From NCBI RefSeq assembly GCF_018390695.1, contig NZ_JAHBGF010000020.1, positions 1 through 64,000 on the forward strand: 64,000 nt of DNA, written 5' to 3'. The stretch's first letter is position 1; each line of letters starts with the position of its first letter. This document shows positions 39,564 through 47,898 of the stretch, piece after piece. Made by a program: the position numbers and the translations under genes. The notes beneath the pieces were generated by a model. It worked only from the letters and a program-made list of their open reading frames with translations, did no database searches and was not told where the DNA came from. Source of the stretch: Ancylobacter sonchi (GTDB lineage Bacteria; Pseudomonadota; Alphaproteobacteria; Rhizobiales; Xanthobacteraceae).

Positions 39564-40517
39564 ATGAGCGTGCTGCCGATCGACTCGCTGGAGACGCCGC
39601 GCTTCTGCGGCGTGCCCACCTTCATGCGCCTGCCGCAGGCGACGACGCTCGACGGGCTCGACGCCGCCATCATCGGCATCCCCTCGGATTCCGGCGCGCC
39701 GTTCCGTACCGGCGCGCGCTTCGCGCCGAACGCGGTGCGGGCGATCTCGATCATGCTGCGGCCGATCAATCCCTATCGCGGCGGCATCAACGTGTTCGAG
39801 CGGCTGCGGGTCGCCGATGTCGGCGACGCCGCCGTGGTGCCCGGCTATCTGGAAGAGACGCTTGCCCGCATCGAAGCGTCGGTGGCGACGCTGGTGAAGG
39901 CGGGCGTCACCCCGTTCGGCATCGGCGGAGACCATTCCGTGACGCTGGCGGAGCTGCGCGCGGTCGCGGCGACCCACGGCCCGGTCGCACTGATCCAGTT
40001 CGATTCCCACTCCGACACCTGGGACAAGTACTTCGCCGGGAAACGATACAGCGCCGGCACGCCGTTCCGCCGCGGCGTCGAGGAGAACATCATCGATCCC
40101 GCGCACTCGATCCAGGTCGGCCTGCGCGGATCGCTCTTCTCGCCGACCGATGTCAGCCAGTCGGTCGAGCTCGGCTATGAGGTGGTGACCACCGACGAGA
40201 TGTTCGCCATGGGCATGCCGGCGCTGGCCGAGCGCATCGCGGCCCGCGCCGCCGGCCGCCCGGCCTTCCTGACCTTCGATCTCGACTTCGTCGATCCCGC
40301 CGCGGCGCCGGGAGTGGAGACGCCGGAGGCGGGCGGGCCGAATGCGCGCGAGACGCTGGACCTCCTGCGCCGGCTCAAGGGCATCAACCTGGTGGGGGCC
40401 GACGTGGTGGAGCTCAGCCCGAACTATGACGGGCCGGGCCAGATCTCCGCCCTGCTCGCTGCAACCGTCATGGCCGAGCTGCTGGCGCTCCATGCCGAGA
40501 GCCGGCCGGCGTCCTAG
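39564..40517 (+). CDS. Arginase/agmatinase-family ureohydrolase
   Basis: A 317-residue Mn-dependent ureohydrolase. All six metal ligands are visible: His in GIGGDHSVTLAE, Asp-x-His-x-Asp in LIQFDSHSDTWD, and the two Asp of LTFDLDFVDPAAAPG. The sequence follows agmatinase/guanidinobutyrase relatives in length and in the segment DVVELSPNYDGPGQISALLA. It removes urea from a guanidino compound; recently recognised members hydrolyse guanidine itself. It is encoded between an ABC permease and its binding protein, so the imported ligand is probably a guanidino compound. The precise substrate (agmatine, guanidino acid or guanidine) cannot be decided here. Confidence 0.85.
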   Translation: MSVLPIDSLETPRFCGVPTFMRLPQATTLDGLDAAIIGIPSDSGAPFRTGARFAPNAVRAISIMLRPINPYRGGINVFERLRVADVGDAAVVPGYLEETLARIEASVATLVKAGVTPFGIGGDHSVTLAELRAVAATHGPVALIQFDSHSDTWDKYFAGKRYSAGTPFRRGVEENIIDPAHSIQVGLRGSLFSPTDVSQSVELGYEVVTTDEMFAMGMPALAERIAARAAGRPAFLTFDLDFVDPAAAPGVETPEAGGPNARETLDLLRRLKGINLVGADVVELSPNYDGPGQISALLAATVMAELLALHAESRPAS

Positions 40518-40576
40518 GAAAACAAGCAGTGCCGTCGCCTTCCGACAACGATCAAGGCAACCCACAGGGGACCACG

Positions 40577-41365
40577 ATGCGCTTCTCTCTGCTTTCCTTG
40601 CTTGCCGCCGCCGCGCTCGGCGCGCTGGTGACGCACCCCGCCAGCGCCCAGCAGCTGGAGTTGATCCAGCCCGGCAAGATCCTCATCGCCACCGAAGGCA
40701 CCTATCCGCCCTTCAGCATGCGTGCCCCGGACGGCACGCTCGACGGGCTGGAAATCCGCGTCGGCAAGGAGATCGCCAAGCGGCTGAACCTCGAATACAC
40801 GCCGGTGATCATCAAGTGGGAATCGCTGCTGGTCGGCCTTGAGGCCGGGCAGTATGACTTCGCCTCCGACGCCATGGACATCACTGCCGAGCGGCAGAAG
40901 CAGGTGACCTTCGCCGATGGCTGGCTGGAGTCCGGCGGCCGTGTGGTCGTCAAAAAGGGCTCGGACATCAAGAAGTCCGCCGAGATCAAGGGGCGTACCG
41001 TGGGCGTGCTGGTCGCCTCGACCTGGCAGAAGCTGGCCGAGGAGCGCGGTGCCACGGTGAAGACCTACAAGGCCGAATCCGACGCGCTGCAGGACCTCGT
41101 GAATGGCAATATCGACGGCGTCATCACCGACTCCATCGCCGCCGCCTACGCTATCCAGGCCTCCAAGCTGCCGTTGGAGATGACCGAGGACTATGTCAGC
41201 CATGTCCAGAAGGGCTTCCCGTTCAAGAAGGGCAAGCCCAACCTCGTCAAGGCGGTGAACAAGGCGCTGGCGGACATGATCGCCGACGGCACCTATGCCA
41301 AGCTGACCACGCCCATCGTCGGCTATTCGCCGGCGCCGAAGGACCCGATCCGTACGCAGTTCTGA
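40577..41365 (+). CDS. Periplasmic amino-acid-type substrate-binding protein (second importer)
   Basis: A 262-residue solute-binding protein with signal peptide FSLLSLLAAAALGALVTHPA, cleaved near SAQQ. The mature region shows ILIATEGTYPPFSMRAPDGT, LDGLEIRVGKEIAKRLNLEY and YDFASDAMDITAERQKQVTF, the pattern of the SBP_bac_3 family that binds amino acids and derivatives. The start at 40577 has AGGGGA upstream. The ATPase and permease at 38056-39536 complete the importer. A GC-rich hairpin (41389-41417) follows before gntR. Confidence 0.9.
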   Translation: MRFSLLSLLAAAALGALVTHPASAQQLELIQPGKILIATEGTYPPFSMRAPDGTLDGLEIRVGKEIAKRLNLEYTPVIIKWESLLVGLEAGQYDFASDAMDITAERQKQVTFADGWLESGGRVVVKKGSDIKKSAEIKGRTVGVLVASTWQKLAEERGATVKTYKAESDALQDLVNGNIDGVITDSIAAAYAIQASKLPLEMTEDYVSHVQKGFPFKKGKPNLVKAVNKALADMIADGTYAKLTTPIVGYSPAPKDPIRTQF

Positions 41366-41388
41366 CCGGGCCGGATCCACGTCCCTCC

Positions 41389-41417
41389 GGACACGCCGGC
41401 GGACCGCCGGCGTGTCC
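41389..41417 (+). other. Intercistronic hairpin between binding-protein and GntR genes
   Basis: A 14-bp perfect inverted repeat (GGACACGCCGGCGG / CCGCCGGCGTGTCC) around a single A. No T-run follows, so it is probably not a full terminator. It may protect the upstream mRNA or cut downstream expression, giving more binding protein than regulator. Confidence 0.5.
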
Positions 41418-41468
41418 TCGCGCTTCGCATGCCCCGCCGGCGCGCCCGCCACGACGACGAGAGTAGAT

Positions 41469-42143
41469 ATGAAGGACACGGAAGAGCCCGCGATCGACAT
41501 TCTCGATCCCGCGCCCAAGGCGCTGAGCCAGATGGCCTATGACCGGCTGCTCGACCAGCTCATCAAGCGCGAGATCCCGGTCGGTTCCGTGTTGCAGGAG
41601 CGCCGGCTGGCGGAATCGCTCGATATCTCGCGCACGCCGGTACGCGAGGCGCTGAACCGGCTGGAGAGCGAGGGCTTCGTGACCCGCAAGCCCGGCCGCG
41701 TGCTGGTGGTCAAGGAATTCTCGACCCGCGAGCTGATCGAGACGCTGCATGTGCGCCAGATCATGGAGAGCGAGGCGATCTCGCTCGCCACGCCGCGCAT
41801 CCCCGAGGAGGAGCTCGGCGCGGTGGAAGCGGAAATCCGCGTGCTTCTCGCGACCCCCAGCCCCAGCGCGGAGGCCGACTGGCAGGTCGACAGCCGCCTG
41901 CACCGGATGATCGCGGCCCATAGCGGCAACGCCGTGCTCGCCGGGATGATCGAAAGCCTGCGGGTGAAGACCTACACGTTCAATCTCGACCGGGTGCCCG
42001 AGCGTTTCGAGATCGGCCACCAGGAACATCTTGCCATGATCGATGCCGTGCGCCGGCGCGACCGCGAGGCCGCGCGCGAGGCGATTCAGCAGCACATCGA
42101 GAATGTGAAGAAAAGCATCATCCTGAAACTCAGCAGTATTTGA
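41469..42143 (+). CDS. GntR-family regulator (FadR subgroup)
   Basis: A 224-residue regulator. The winged HTH occupies residues 18-85 (LIKREIPVGSVLQERRLAES, LDISRTPVREALNRLESEGF) and the FCD ligand domain follows from about 95 (HVRQIMESEAISLATPRIPE, with metal-binding His in DSRLHRMIAAHSGN, FEIGHQEHLAMIDA and IQQHIEN). It lies inside the operon between the importer and DapA-like genes (8 bp to the latter). FadR-type regulators prefer TNGTNNNACNA-like palindromes, so it may bind TTGGTATACC at 30860 and 37332, with the imported acid as effector. Confidence 0.88.
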   Translation: MKDTEEPAIDILDPAPKALSQMAYDRLLDQLIKREIPVGSVLQERRLAESLDISRTPVREALNRLESEGFVTRKPGRVLVVKEFSTRELIETLHVRQIMESEAISLATPRIPEEELGAVEAEIRVLLATPSPSAEADWQVDSRLHRMIAAHSGNAVLAGMIESLRVKTYTFNLDRVPERFEIGHQEHLAMIDAVRRRDREAAREAIQQHIENVKKSIILKLSSI

Positions 42144-42151
42144 GGACGCAA

Positions 42152-43084
42152 ATGTCAGCTCAGAAAATCAGCGAGACGACGCGCGGTGTCTACATCATCT
42201 CGCCGACCCCCTTCACCGAGGACGGCAAGCTCGATCTCGCCAGCACCGACACCCTGCTCGACTTCTACGACCAGAAGCGGGTGACCGGCATCACCATCCT
42301 CGGCGTGCTCGGCGAGGCGGGAAAACTGACGCCGGAGGAATCCGCCCAGTTCCTCGACCATGTGATGAAGCGCGTCGACGGCACCAAGCCGATCGTGGTG
42401 GGCGCGACCAATCCCGGCACCGATAATCTGGTGCGCTTCGCCAACCGTGCGATGGAGAAGGGCGCCGCCGGCCTGATGATCGCCCCGCTGTCGGGGTTGA
42501 AGACCGACGACCAGATCTATGCCTATTGGGAGAGCGTGCTCACCCGTCTCGGGCCGGACATCCCGGTCTGCTACCAGGATTATCCGCAGACCACGCAGGT
42601 CGTGACCTCGGTGGCCGTGCTCAACCGCCTGATCGACGACTTCCCGAACTTCGTCATGCTCAAGCACGAGGAGGGCTCGGGCCTGTCCAAGATCACCAAG
42701 CTGCGCGAGCGCTCGGACGCCGGCAAGGGCCGGCGCGTCAGCATCCTCGTCGGCAATGGGGGGCTCTATCTGCCGCAGGAGCTGCGTCGCGGTGTCGACG
42801 GCGCCATGACGGGCTTCGCCTATCCCGAAATGCTGGTCGAGGTGTGCGAGAAATTCGCCGCCGGCGATGCCGAAGGCGCGGAGGACGTGTTCGACATCTA
42901 CCTGCCGATCCTGCGCCACGAGCAGCAGCTCGGCTTCGGGCTGGCGGTGCGCAAGGAGATCCTGCGCCGGCGCGGAGCCATCGCCTGTGCCGCCACCCGC
43001 CATCCCGGCCCGAAGATGACGGCGCGCGACTATCAGGAACTCGACGAGCTGATGGCCCGTCTCGACCGCAAGCTGGGTCGCTGA
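42152..43084 (+). CDS. Dihydrodipicolinate-synthase/N-acetylneuraminate-lyase-family enzyme
   Basis: A 310-residue class I aldolase or dehydratase with a single TIM barrel. The Schiff-base Lys171 is in NFVMLKHEEGSG, and Tyr144 lies in CYQDYPQTTQ, the usual proton-relay position. Near residue 52 the family's Gly-Glu loop reads VLGEAGKLTPEE. True DapA is normally encoded elsewhere; this catabolic paralogue probably splits or dehydrates a keto acid produced from the imported compound. GAGG 6 bases ahead supports the start at 42152. The SDR gene follows three bases after the stop. Confidence 0.88.
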   Translation: MSAQKISETTRGVYIISPTPFTEDGKLDLASTDTLLDFYDQKRVTGITILGVLGEAGKLTPEESAQFLDHVMKRVDGTKPIVVGATNPGTDNLVRFANRAMEKGAAGLMIAPLSGLKTDDQIYAYWESVLTRLGPDIPVCYQDYPQTTQVVTSVAVLNRLIDDFPNFVMLKHEEGSGLSKITKLRERSDAGKGRRVSILVGNGGLYLPQELRRGVDGAMTGFAYPEMLVEVCEKFAAGDAEGAEDVFDIYLPILRHEQQLGFGLAVRKEILRRRGAIACAATRHPGPKMTARDYQELDELMARLDRKLGR

Positions 43085-43087
43085 ACC

Positions 43088-43864
43088 ATGGATCTGGGAC
43101 TGAGGGGCCGCACCGCACTGGTGCTGGGCTCCAGCCGGGGACTGGGCGAGGCCATCGCCCGGACGCTGGCGGCGGAGGGTGCGCGCGTCATCGTCTGCGG
43201 GCGTGACGCGGGGCGCGTCGCCGGCGTGGCGGGCGACATTCGCGCGGCCGGAGGCGACGCCGGCGAACTGGTGCTGGACCTCGCCGACGGGGCGGGTCTG
43301 GCCGCCGCACTCGATACGCTGACCGTGCCGGTCGACATCCTCGTCAACAATAGCGGCGGCCCGCCGCCCGGCCCGGTCGCGCAGGCGAGCGCCGAGCAGT
43401 GGAGTCGCAGCTTCGAGGCCATGGTCGGCTCGCTCGTCGCCGTCACCACGCGGCTGCTGCCCGGCATGCGCGAGCGGGGTTTCGGGCGGGTGATCAACCT
43501 CGTCTCGTCCGGCGTCGCACAGCCGATCCCCAATCTCGGCCTGTCGAACGCGTTGCGCGCCTCGATCGTCGGCTGGGCGAAGACGCTGGCGACGGAAGTC
43601 GCCAGGGACGGCGTCACGGTGAACTGCGTGCTGCCCGGCCGCATCCACACCACGCGGGTCGACGAACTCGACGCCGCAGCGGCAAAGCGCTCCGGCTCGA
43701 CGCCGGCGGCGATCGCCGAAGCGTCCCGCGCGACCATCCCGATGGGCCGCTATGGCGACCCGCAGGAGTTCGCCGACATGGTGGCGTTCCTGGCGAGCGC
43801 GCGGGCGAGCTATGTGACCGGCGCGCAGATCCGGGTCGATGGCGGTCTGATCAGGGGCGTGTGA
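43088..43864 (+). CDS. Atypical short-chain dehydrogenase lacking the YxxxK catalytic pair
   Basis: A 258-residue SDR with the NAD(P) loop GSSRGLGEA (residues 14-22) and the NNSGG stretch at 87-91. Ser140/141 occur in INLVSSGVAQP, but the expected YxxxK reads SNALR (153-157), so the usual proton-transfer Tyr and Lys are absent. The C-terminus (TGAQIRVDGGLIRGV) is normal. A named group of such SDRs occurs beside DapA-like aldolases. It may bind cofactor and use other residues, or act non-catalytically. It is the last gene of the rightward operon. Confidence 0.85.
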   Translation: MDLGLRGRTALVLGSSRGLGEAIARTLAAEGARVIVCGRDAGRVAGVAGDIRAAGGDAGELVLDLADGAGLAAALDTLTVPVDILVNNSGGPPPGPVAQASAEQWSRSFEAMVGSLVAVTTRLLPGMRERGFGRVINLVSSGVAQPIPNLGLSNALRASIVGWAKTLATEVARDGVTVNCVLPGRIHTTRVDELDAAAAKRSGSTPAAIAEASRATIPMGRYGDPQEFADMVAFLASARASYVTGAQIRVDGGLIRGV

Positions 43865-43873
43865 CGCCCAGTG

Positions 43874-43898
43874 GACGGCGCGCCGCGTGCGCGCCGTC
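43874..43898. terminator. GC-rich hairpin between convergent SDR and GntR genes
   Basis: GACGGCGCGC / GCGCGCCGTC (10-bp stem, 5-nt loop) lies between the two convergent genes and overlaps the first bases of the GntR stop. It lacks a T-run, so it would act as a weak bidirectional terminator or mRNA end stabiliser. Confidence 0.45.
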
Positions 43899-44571
43899 AG
43901 ATCGTCGACAGATGCCGGATGATCGAGGCCTTCACATTGTCGATGTGACGGGTCATCGCCGCCGCCGCGCCATTGCCGTCGCCCGCCTCGATGGCGCGGA
44001 TGATGTCGATATGCTCGTGATAGACCGCTGCCGCGCGGTCCGGCATCCGGCCCAGATCGAAGATGCGGGTGCGCCGGCGCAGGTCGCGGATCATGCTCGC
44101 CATCAGCGGATTGCCGGAGGCGCCGGCGATCTCGTCATGCATCGCGGCGTCGAGCGCCGCGCTGCCGTCCGGGTCGGCGGCCTTGCGCCCGCTGGCGGTG
44201 GCCTCCTCCAGTTCTTCCAGTCGCTCGCGCAATCCGGCCAGCCGGGAAAGCTCGATCCGCCCCACGCAGAGCCTCGCCGCCTCGGGTTCCAGCAGGCGGC
44301 GAATATTGAGGATCTGCATGTATTCCGGCACGGTCATCTGCCGGACTTCGAGATAGCGCGCGCCGCGCCGCTTCAGGAGACCTTCGCTCTCCAGCATCAG
44401 CAATGCGTCGCGCAGCGGCGTACGCGAGACGTCCAGCGCATCGGCGAGGCGGCGCTCGGTCAGCACTTCGCCGCCGCGTAGCCGACCCGAGAAGATCATG
44501 TCCTCCAGGCGCCTGTGAACCTCGTGAGCGAGACGCCGAGGCGCGGCTTCTTCCAGGACCGGCTTATCCAT
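43897..44571 (-). CDS. FadR-type GntR regulator at the island's edge
   Basis: A 224-residue regulator. The winged HTH is at residues 12-80 (MIFSGRLRGGEVLTERRLAD, ALDVSRTPLRDALLMLESEG) and the FCD sensor domain follows, with metal/ligand His in AAMHDEIAGASGNPL, VYHEHIDII and MTRHIDNVKAS. It shares the ending ...HIDNVKASIIRHLSTI with the other GntR (...HIENVKKSIILKLSSI), so the two are paralogues and may read related effectors or the same operator. It is transcribed alone, convergent with the SDR gene. Confidence 0.88.
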   Translation of the reverse strand: MDKPVLEEAAPRRLAHEVHRRLEDMIFSGRLRGGEVLTERRLADALDVSRTPLRDALLMLESEGLLKRRGARYLEVRQMTVPEYMQILNIRRLLEPEAARLCVGRIELSRLAGLRERLEELEEATASGRKAADPDGSAALDAAMHDEIAGASGNPLMASMIRDLRRRTRIFDLGRMPDRAAAVYHEHIDIIRAIEAGDGNGAAAAMTRHIDNVKASIIRHLSTI

Positions 44572-44930
44572 TCCACCTGCTCGGGAGCGTCGAAAGGCTC
44601 AGAGGCCTGATCGCACTTTGCGTTGAGATGCCAAACCTGTCTATCGGCCAAGCCGTGTCGAGGCAATGCGCGCATGAATGCCACTCGGCTCCGAACGGGC
44701 CTCAAACGCACCTTGCCGGAATGAACTATGGACCTGACCGTTAGGTGATCGACGCGCCTCTTCGAAAGTGCGCGGCGCGTGCATTATCCTTGCCGCGGAG
44801 ATCGTCAGGACCGGATTATGAGCACGAAACGGCGTACAGATTATGCGACCTATACCGCCCCGCACCACGGAGAGTGAGGCCTTTTCGGATTAGCGCGGCG
44901 GACATGCTTCGAAGGGCGTCAGCGGATTAG
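44572..44930. other. Intergenic region upstream of the GntR gene
   Basis: No gene is supported here. It must carry the leftward GntR promoter; no GGTATACC site is present. The right part (about 44,760-44,930) is irregular sequence next to the IS5 remnant. Confidence 0.35.
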
Positions 44931-44934
44931 TTTC

Positions 44935-45090
44935 GAAGCTGTATTCAGAGAAGCCGCTCCAGGACGGATCCACATTCGGCGCAGCCAAAGCATGATGGCA
45001 GTGAGGTGCATGAAGGCCATGTCGTGGATGGCTCGACGGTCGTAGCGCGTGGCGAGGCGGCGGAAGTGAACCGCCCCGAGGTCGTCGGAG
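44935..45090 (-). mobile_element. C-terminal fragment of an IS5-family transposase
   Basis: Reading leftward the codons give AVHFRRLATRYDRRAIHDMA then FMHLTAIMLWLRR, the conserved end of IS5-type transposases (RR-ATRYD...LAA-IWL). Only about 50 codons remain, with no N-terminal DDE region and no recognisable terminal repeat. Confidence 0.65.
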
Positions 45091-45105
45091 GCCAATTGGT
45101 TTTGG

Positions 45106-45580
45106 TCAAGCTGCCATGGTGGGCTCATCCCGCATGGCACAGTAACGCTCCTCAGCCTCGGCCGGCGGGATGTTTCCGATCGGCTCCAGCAGCCGGCGAT
45201 TATTGAACCAGTTGACCCAGGTCAGCGTCCCGGCCTCCACGGCCTCAAAGGATCACCACGGCCCGCGCCGATGGATGAGTTCTGTAGAGGCCGTTAATCG
45301 TCTCGGCGAGAGCGTCGTCATAAGAGCCGCCGACGCTACCGATCGAGGGCGCGATGCCGGCCTCGGGAGGCGCTCGGTGCCTCGAATGCTGACGTATTGA
45401 GAACCCCTGTCGGAATGATGCACGAGGCCGCTACGGTGGGCGGGCCGTCGCTCATGCAGCGCCGGCTCCAGCGCGTCGAGCACGAAGCCGGCATGTGCGG
45501 TCCGCGAGACGGGCCAGCCGACGATCTGCCGAGCATAGACCGCTAAAGCCAGTGGCCTTTTGCCTTTGTGGCATTCGCCG
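45106..45580 (-). mobile_element. Degraded IS3-family transposase (OrfB) fragment
   Basis: Reading leftward: LAVYARQIVGWPVSRTAHAG, then GLVHHSDRGSQYVSIR, then after frame breaks VIHRRG-PW and WVNWFNNRRLLEPIGNIPPA with AEAEERYCAMRDE and a stop at 45106. This is the second half of an IS3-group OrfB with frameshifts and deletions, so it is inactive. The N-terminal half (before about 45,580) is missing. The IS5 scrap lies against its downstream end. Confidence 0.75.
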
Positions 45581-45843
45581 ACGCGGGGACATAACGGCCT
45601 GCGCACGGGCCGTCGCAGCGGGCATCGGAGTCGTCTTCGGCCCGGACGTCTTGCCGAGGGCATCGTGCCGCGCGCCGGCACCCGGAAATCGGGCTCGCAG
45701 CGGGCACCACGACCTATCCTTGCTGTCGCGGGCGATCCAAGCCTCCCTCTTTTCAGCGGCGTCCGCAGGCCTCACTGTGAACTCGGAAGAATTCGGCAGG
45801 CTTGCGCGGCGATAGCGTTAGATGAGGACCCATCCGGGAAGGA
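45581..45843. other. Intergenic region before the DUF4239 gene
   Basis: Nothing recognisable is encoded here. It joins the IS3 remnant to the promoter of the membrane-protein gene at 45844. GGGAAGG just ahead of that start is a fair ribosome-binding site. Confidence 0.35.
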
Positions 45844-46677
45844 ATGTTCATGGCCCTCGCCATCGCCCTTGCGGAGCGCAGTATCGTTCTCTTCGGCTTG
45901 CTGCTGTTTCTCGTGCAACTGGCCAGCTACGAGATCGGCTACCGCGTCGGCCGTCATCATCGGCCGGGCGCGGTCGCTGCCCAGCCGGAGGGCGTGGGGG
46001 TAGTGGTTGGCGGGATGCTCGGCTTGCTGGCCTTCGTGTTGGCGCTGACCTTGTCCTTCGCCAATGCACGGTACACCGAGCGGCAGGCGGGAGGGCTCGC
46101 CGAAGCCAACGCCATCGGCACCGCGTGGCTGAGAGCGAAGGCGATCGGCGATTCCCGAGCGGAGACGATCGCGCGCCTGCTTGAAGACTATACGCAAGTG
46201 CGGGCGGATTTCGTTCGTGTCCGGCGGGATGATCCGGCGCTGGATCGTCTCAATCAGCGGACCAATGCCCTCCAGTCTGAGATCTGGGGGCATGTGGCGG
46301 CGATGGTGCGCGAGCGGCCGGATCCGGTGGCCGCGGCCTTGATGACCTCGCTCAACGAGATGTTCGACGCCGGCGCCGCCGAGCGCTTCGCCTTCTATCT
46401 GCGGCTGCCGCTGCAGATCTTCTGGCTGCTCATCGTGCTGACGTTGGTGAGCATGGGGTGCCTCGGCTATCAGTTCGGCTTGCGAGGAAGGCCGCTGCGC
46501 ATCCTGGTCGCGCTGCTGACGCTTATGTGGACGGCGGTCATCGTCATCATTCTCGACCTCGCCTCCGCTCGCCTCGGCTATTTGCGTACCGGCACCGCCG
46601 CTTATGAATGGACATTGCAGGGTTTCGCCGGCTCGGCGCCGCCGGCACTGCCGCCCGATGTGCCGCCGAAGCCGTAA
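45844..46677 (+). CDS. DUF4239 (bestrophin-like) membrane protein
   Basis: A 277-residue membrane protein with four hydrophobic helices: residues about 3-28, about 50-76 (VGVVVGGMLGLLAFVLALTL), about 185-208 (LRLPLQIFWLLIVLTLVSMG) and about 220-240. The helical soluble part between helices 2 and 3 (ARYTERQAGGLAEANAIGTA and on) has the bestrophin-like DUF4239 pattern. The family is predicted to form channels or transporters; no substrate is known. ATGs at 45844 and 45850 are both possible. The Pro-rich tail (APPALPPDVPPKP) is unusual but common at the end of such proteins. Confidence 0.7.
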   Translation: MFMALAIALAERSIVLFGLLLFLVQLASYEIGYRVGRHHRPGAVAAQPEGVGVVVGGMLGLLAFVLALTLSFANARYTERQAGGLAEANAIGTAWLRAKAIGDSRAETIARLLEDYTQVRADFVRVRRDDPALDRLNQRTNALQSEIWGHVAAMVRERPDPVAAALMTSLNEMFDAGAAERFAFYLRLPLQIFWLLIVLTLVSMGCLGYQFGLRGRPLRILVALLTLMWTAVIVIILDLASARLGYLRTGTAAYEWTLQGFAGSAPPALPPDVPPKP

Positions 46678-46894
46678 GGGCGTCGAAGCGGCCGCGGAAC
46701 GGTGCCGACGCTTCGCACGCTTCTGCGGTTCCGGTCGTCGTCGGCGTCGCCCTGCGTCGCAATCTGGTAATCGAGTTGTGGTGTTCGCTCGTTAAAAGAC
46801 AAATCCCTGCCGATCCTTAAGGGATCGACAGGAGGTTTTCGGCTCGAATGGGCGAGCGAAGACGTTCAATCGACATGGGACCAGGGAGAGCAGC

Positions 46895-47875
46895 ATGCAG
46901 CTCGGTGTCGTCGGCCTCGGCCGGATGGGAGGCAATATCGCGCGGCGCCTCGCCCGCGCTGGCCATTCCTGCGTGCTGTGGGACCGCAATCTCGCGGCGG
47001 TCGGCCAACTGGCCGACGAGGGCATGACGGCTGCCGCCGATCTCGCCGACCTGATCGCCAAGCTCGACGCGCCGCGCGCGGTGTGGGTGATGCTGCCGGC
47101 CGGCGCGCCGACAGAGGACACAGTGAGCGCGCTCGCCGCGCTGATGTCGCCCGGCGACATCGTCATCGACGGTGGCAACACCTTCTACAAGGACGACATC
47201 TGTCGCGCCGAGACGCTGGAGCCGAAGGGCATCCATTATGTCGACGTCGGCACGTCGGGCGGCGTCTGGGGCCTCGAGCGCGGCTATTGCATGATGGTCG
47301 GCGGCGCCAAGGCGGCGGTGGACCATATCGACCCGATCCTCGCCGCCCTCGCCCCCGGCAAGGGCAGCATCCCGGAGACGCCCGGCCGCGAGGGCCGCGA
47401 TCCGCGCGCCGAGCAGGGCTACATCCATGCCGGGCCGGCCGGCTCGGGCCACTTCGTCAAAATGATCCATAACGGCATCGAATACGGCCTGATGCAGGCC
47501 TATGCCGAGGGCTTCGAGATCCTGAAGAACAAGAGCTCGGCCGCGCTGCCGGAGAACGAGCGCTACACGCTCGACCTGCCCGACATCGCCGAGGTGTGGC
47601 GGCGCGGCAGCGTGGTGTCCTCCTGGCTGCTCGACCTCACCGCGATCTCGCTCGCCCAGGACGAGCACCTCGCCGAATTCCCCGGCGAGGTGGCCGATTC
47701 CGGCGAGGGGCGCTGGACCGTGATGGCGGCGGTGGAGGAGGCGGTGTCGGCCGAGGTACTGACCGCTGCGCTCTATACCCGCTTCCGCTCGCGCCAGGAC
47801 CACACCTTCGGCGAGAAGATGCTATCGGCGATGCGCTTCCAGTTCGGCGGCCACACCGAATTCAAGGCGAAGTAA
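46895..47875 (+). CDS. gnd: 6-phosphogluconate dehydrogenase, decarboxylating (short form)
   Basis: A 326-residue enzyme with the Rossmann loop [14 protein letters not shown] (residues 6-19), substrate segment [20 protein letters not shown], and the catalytic Lys/Asn motif [20 protein letters not shown]. This is the short, NAD-preferring GndA type rather than the 470-residue NADP form. It converts 6-phosphogluconate to ribulose 5-phosphate and CO2. The zwf gene follows after 23 bp, so the two oxidative pentose-phosphate enzymes are co-expressed; a 6-phosphogluconolactonase gene is not in the cluster. Promoter expected in the 217-bp gap before it. Confidence 0.93.
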   Translation: MQLGVVGLGRMGGNIARRLARAGHSCVLWDRNLAAVGQLADEGMTAAADLADLIAKLDAPRAVWVMLPAGAPTEDTVSALAALMSPGDIVIDGGNTFYKDDICRAETLEPKGIHYVDVGTSGGVWGLERGYCMMVGGAKAAVDHIDPILAALAPGKGSIPETPGREGRDPRAEQGYIHAGPAGSGHFVKMIHNGIEYGLMQAYAEGFEILKNKSSAALPENERYTLDLPDIAEVWRRGSVVSSWLLDLTAISLAQDEHLAEFPGEVADSGEGRWTVMAAVEEAVSAEVLTAALYTRFRSRQDHTFGEKMLSAMRFQFGGHTEFKAK

Positions 47876-47898
47876 CGTTTCAGGACAGGTAATCGATC

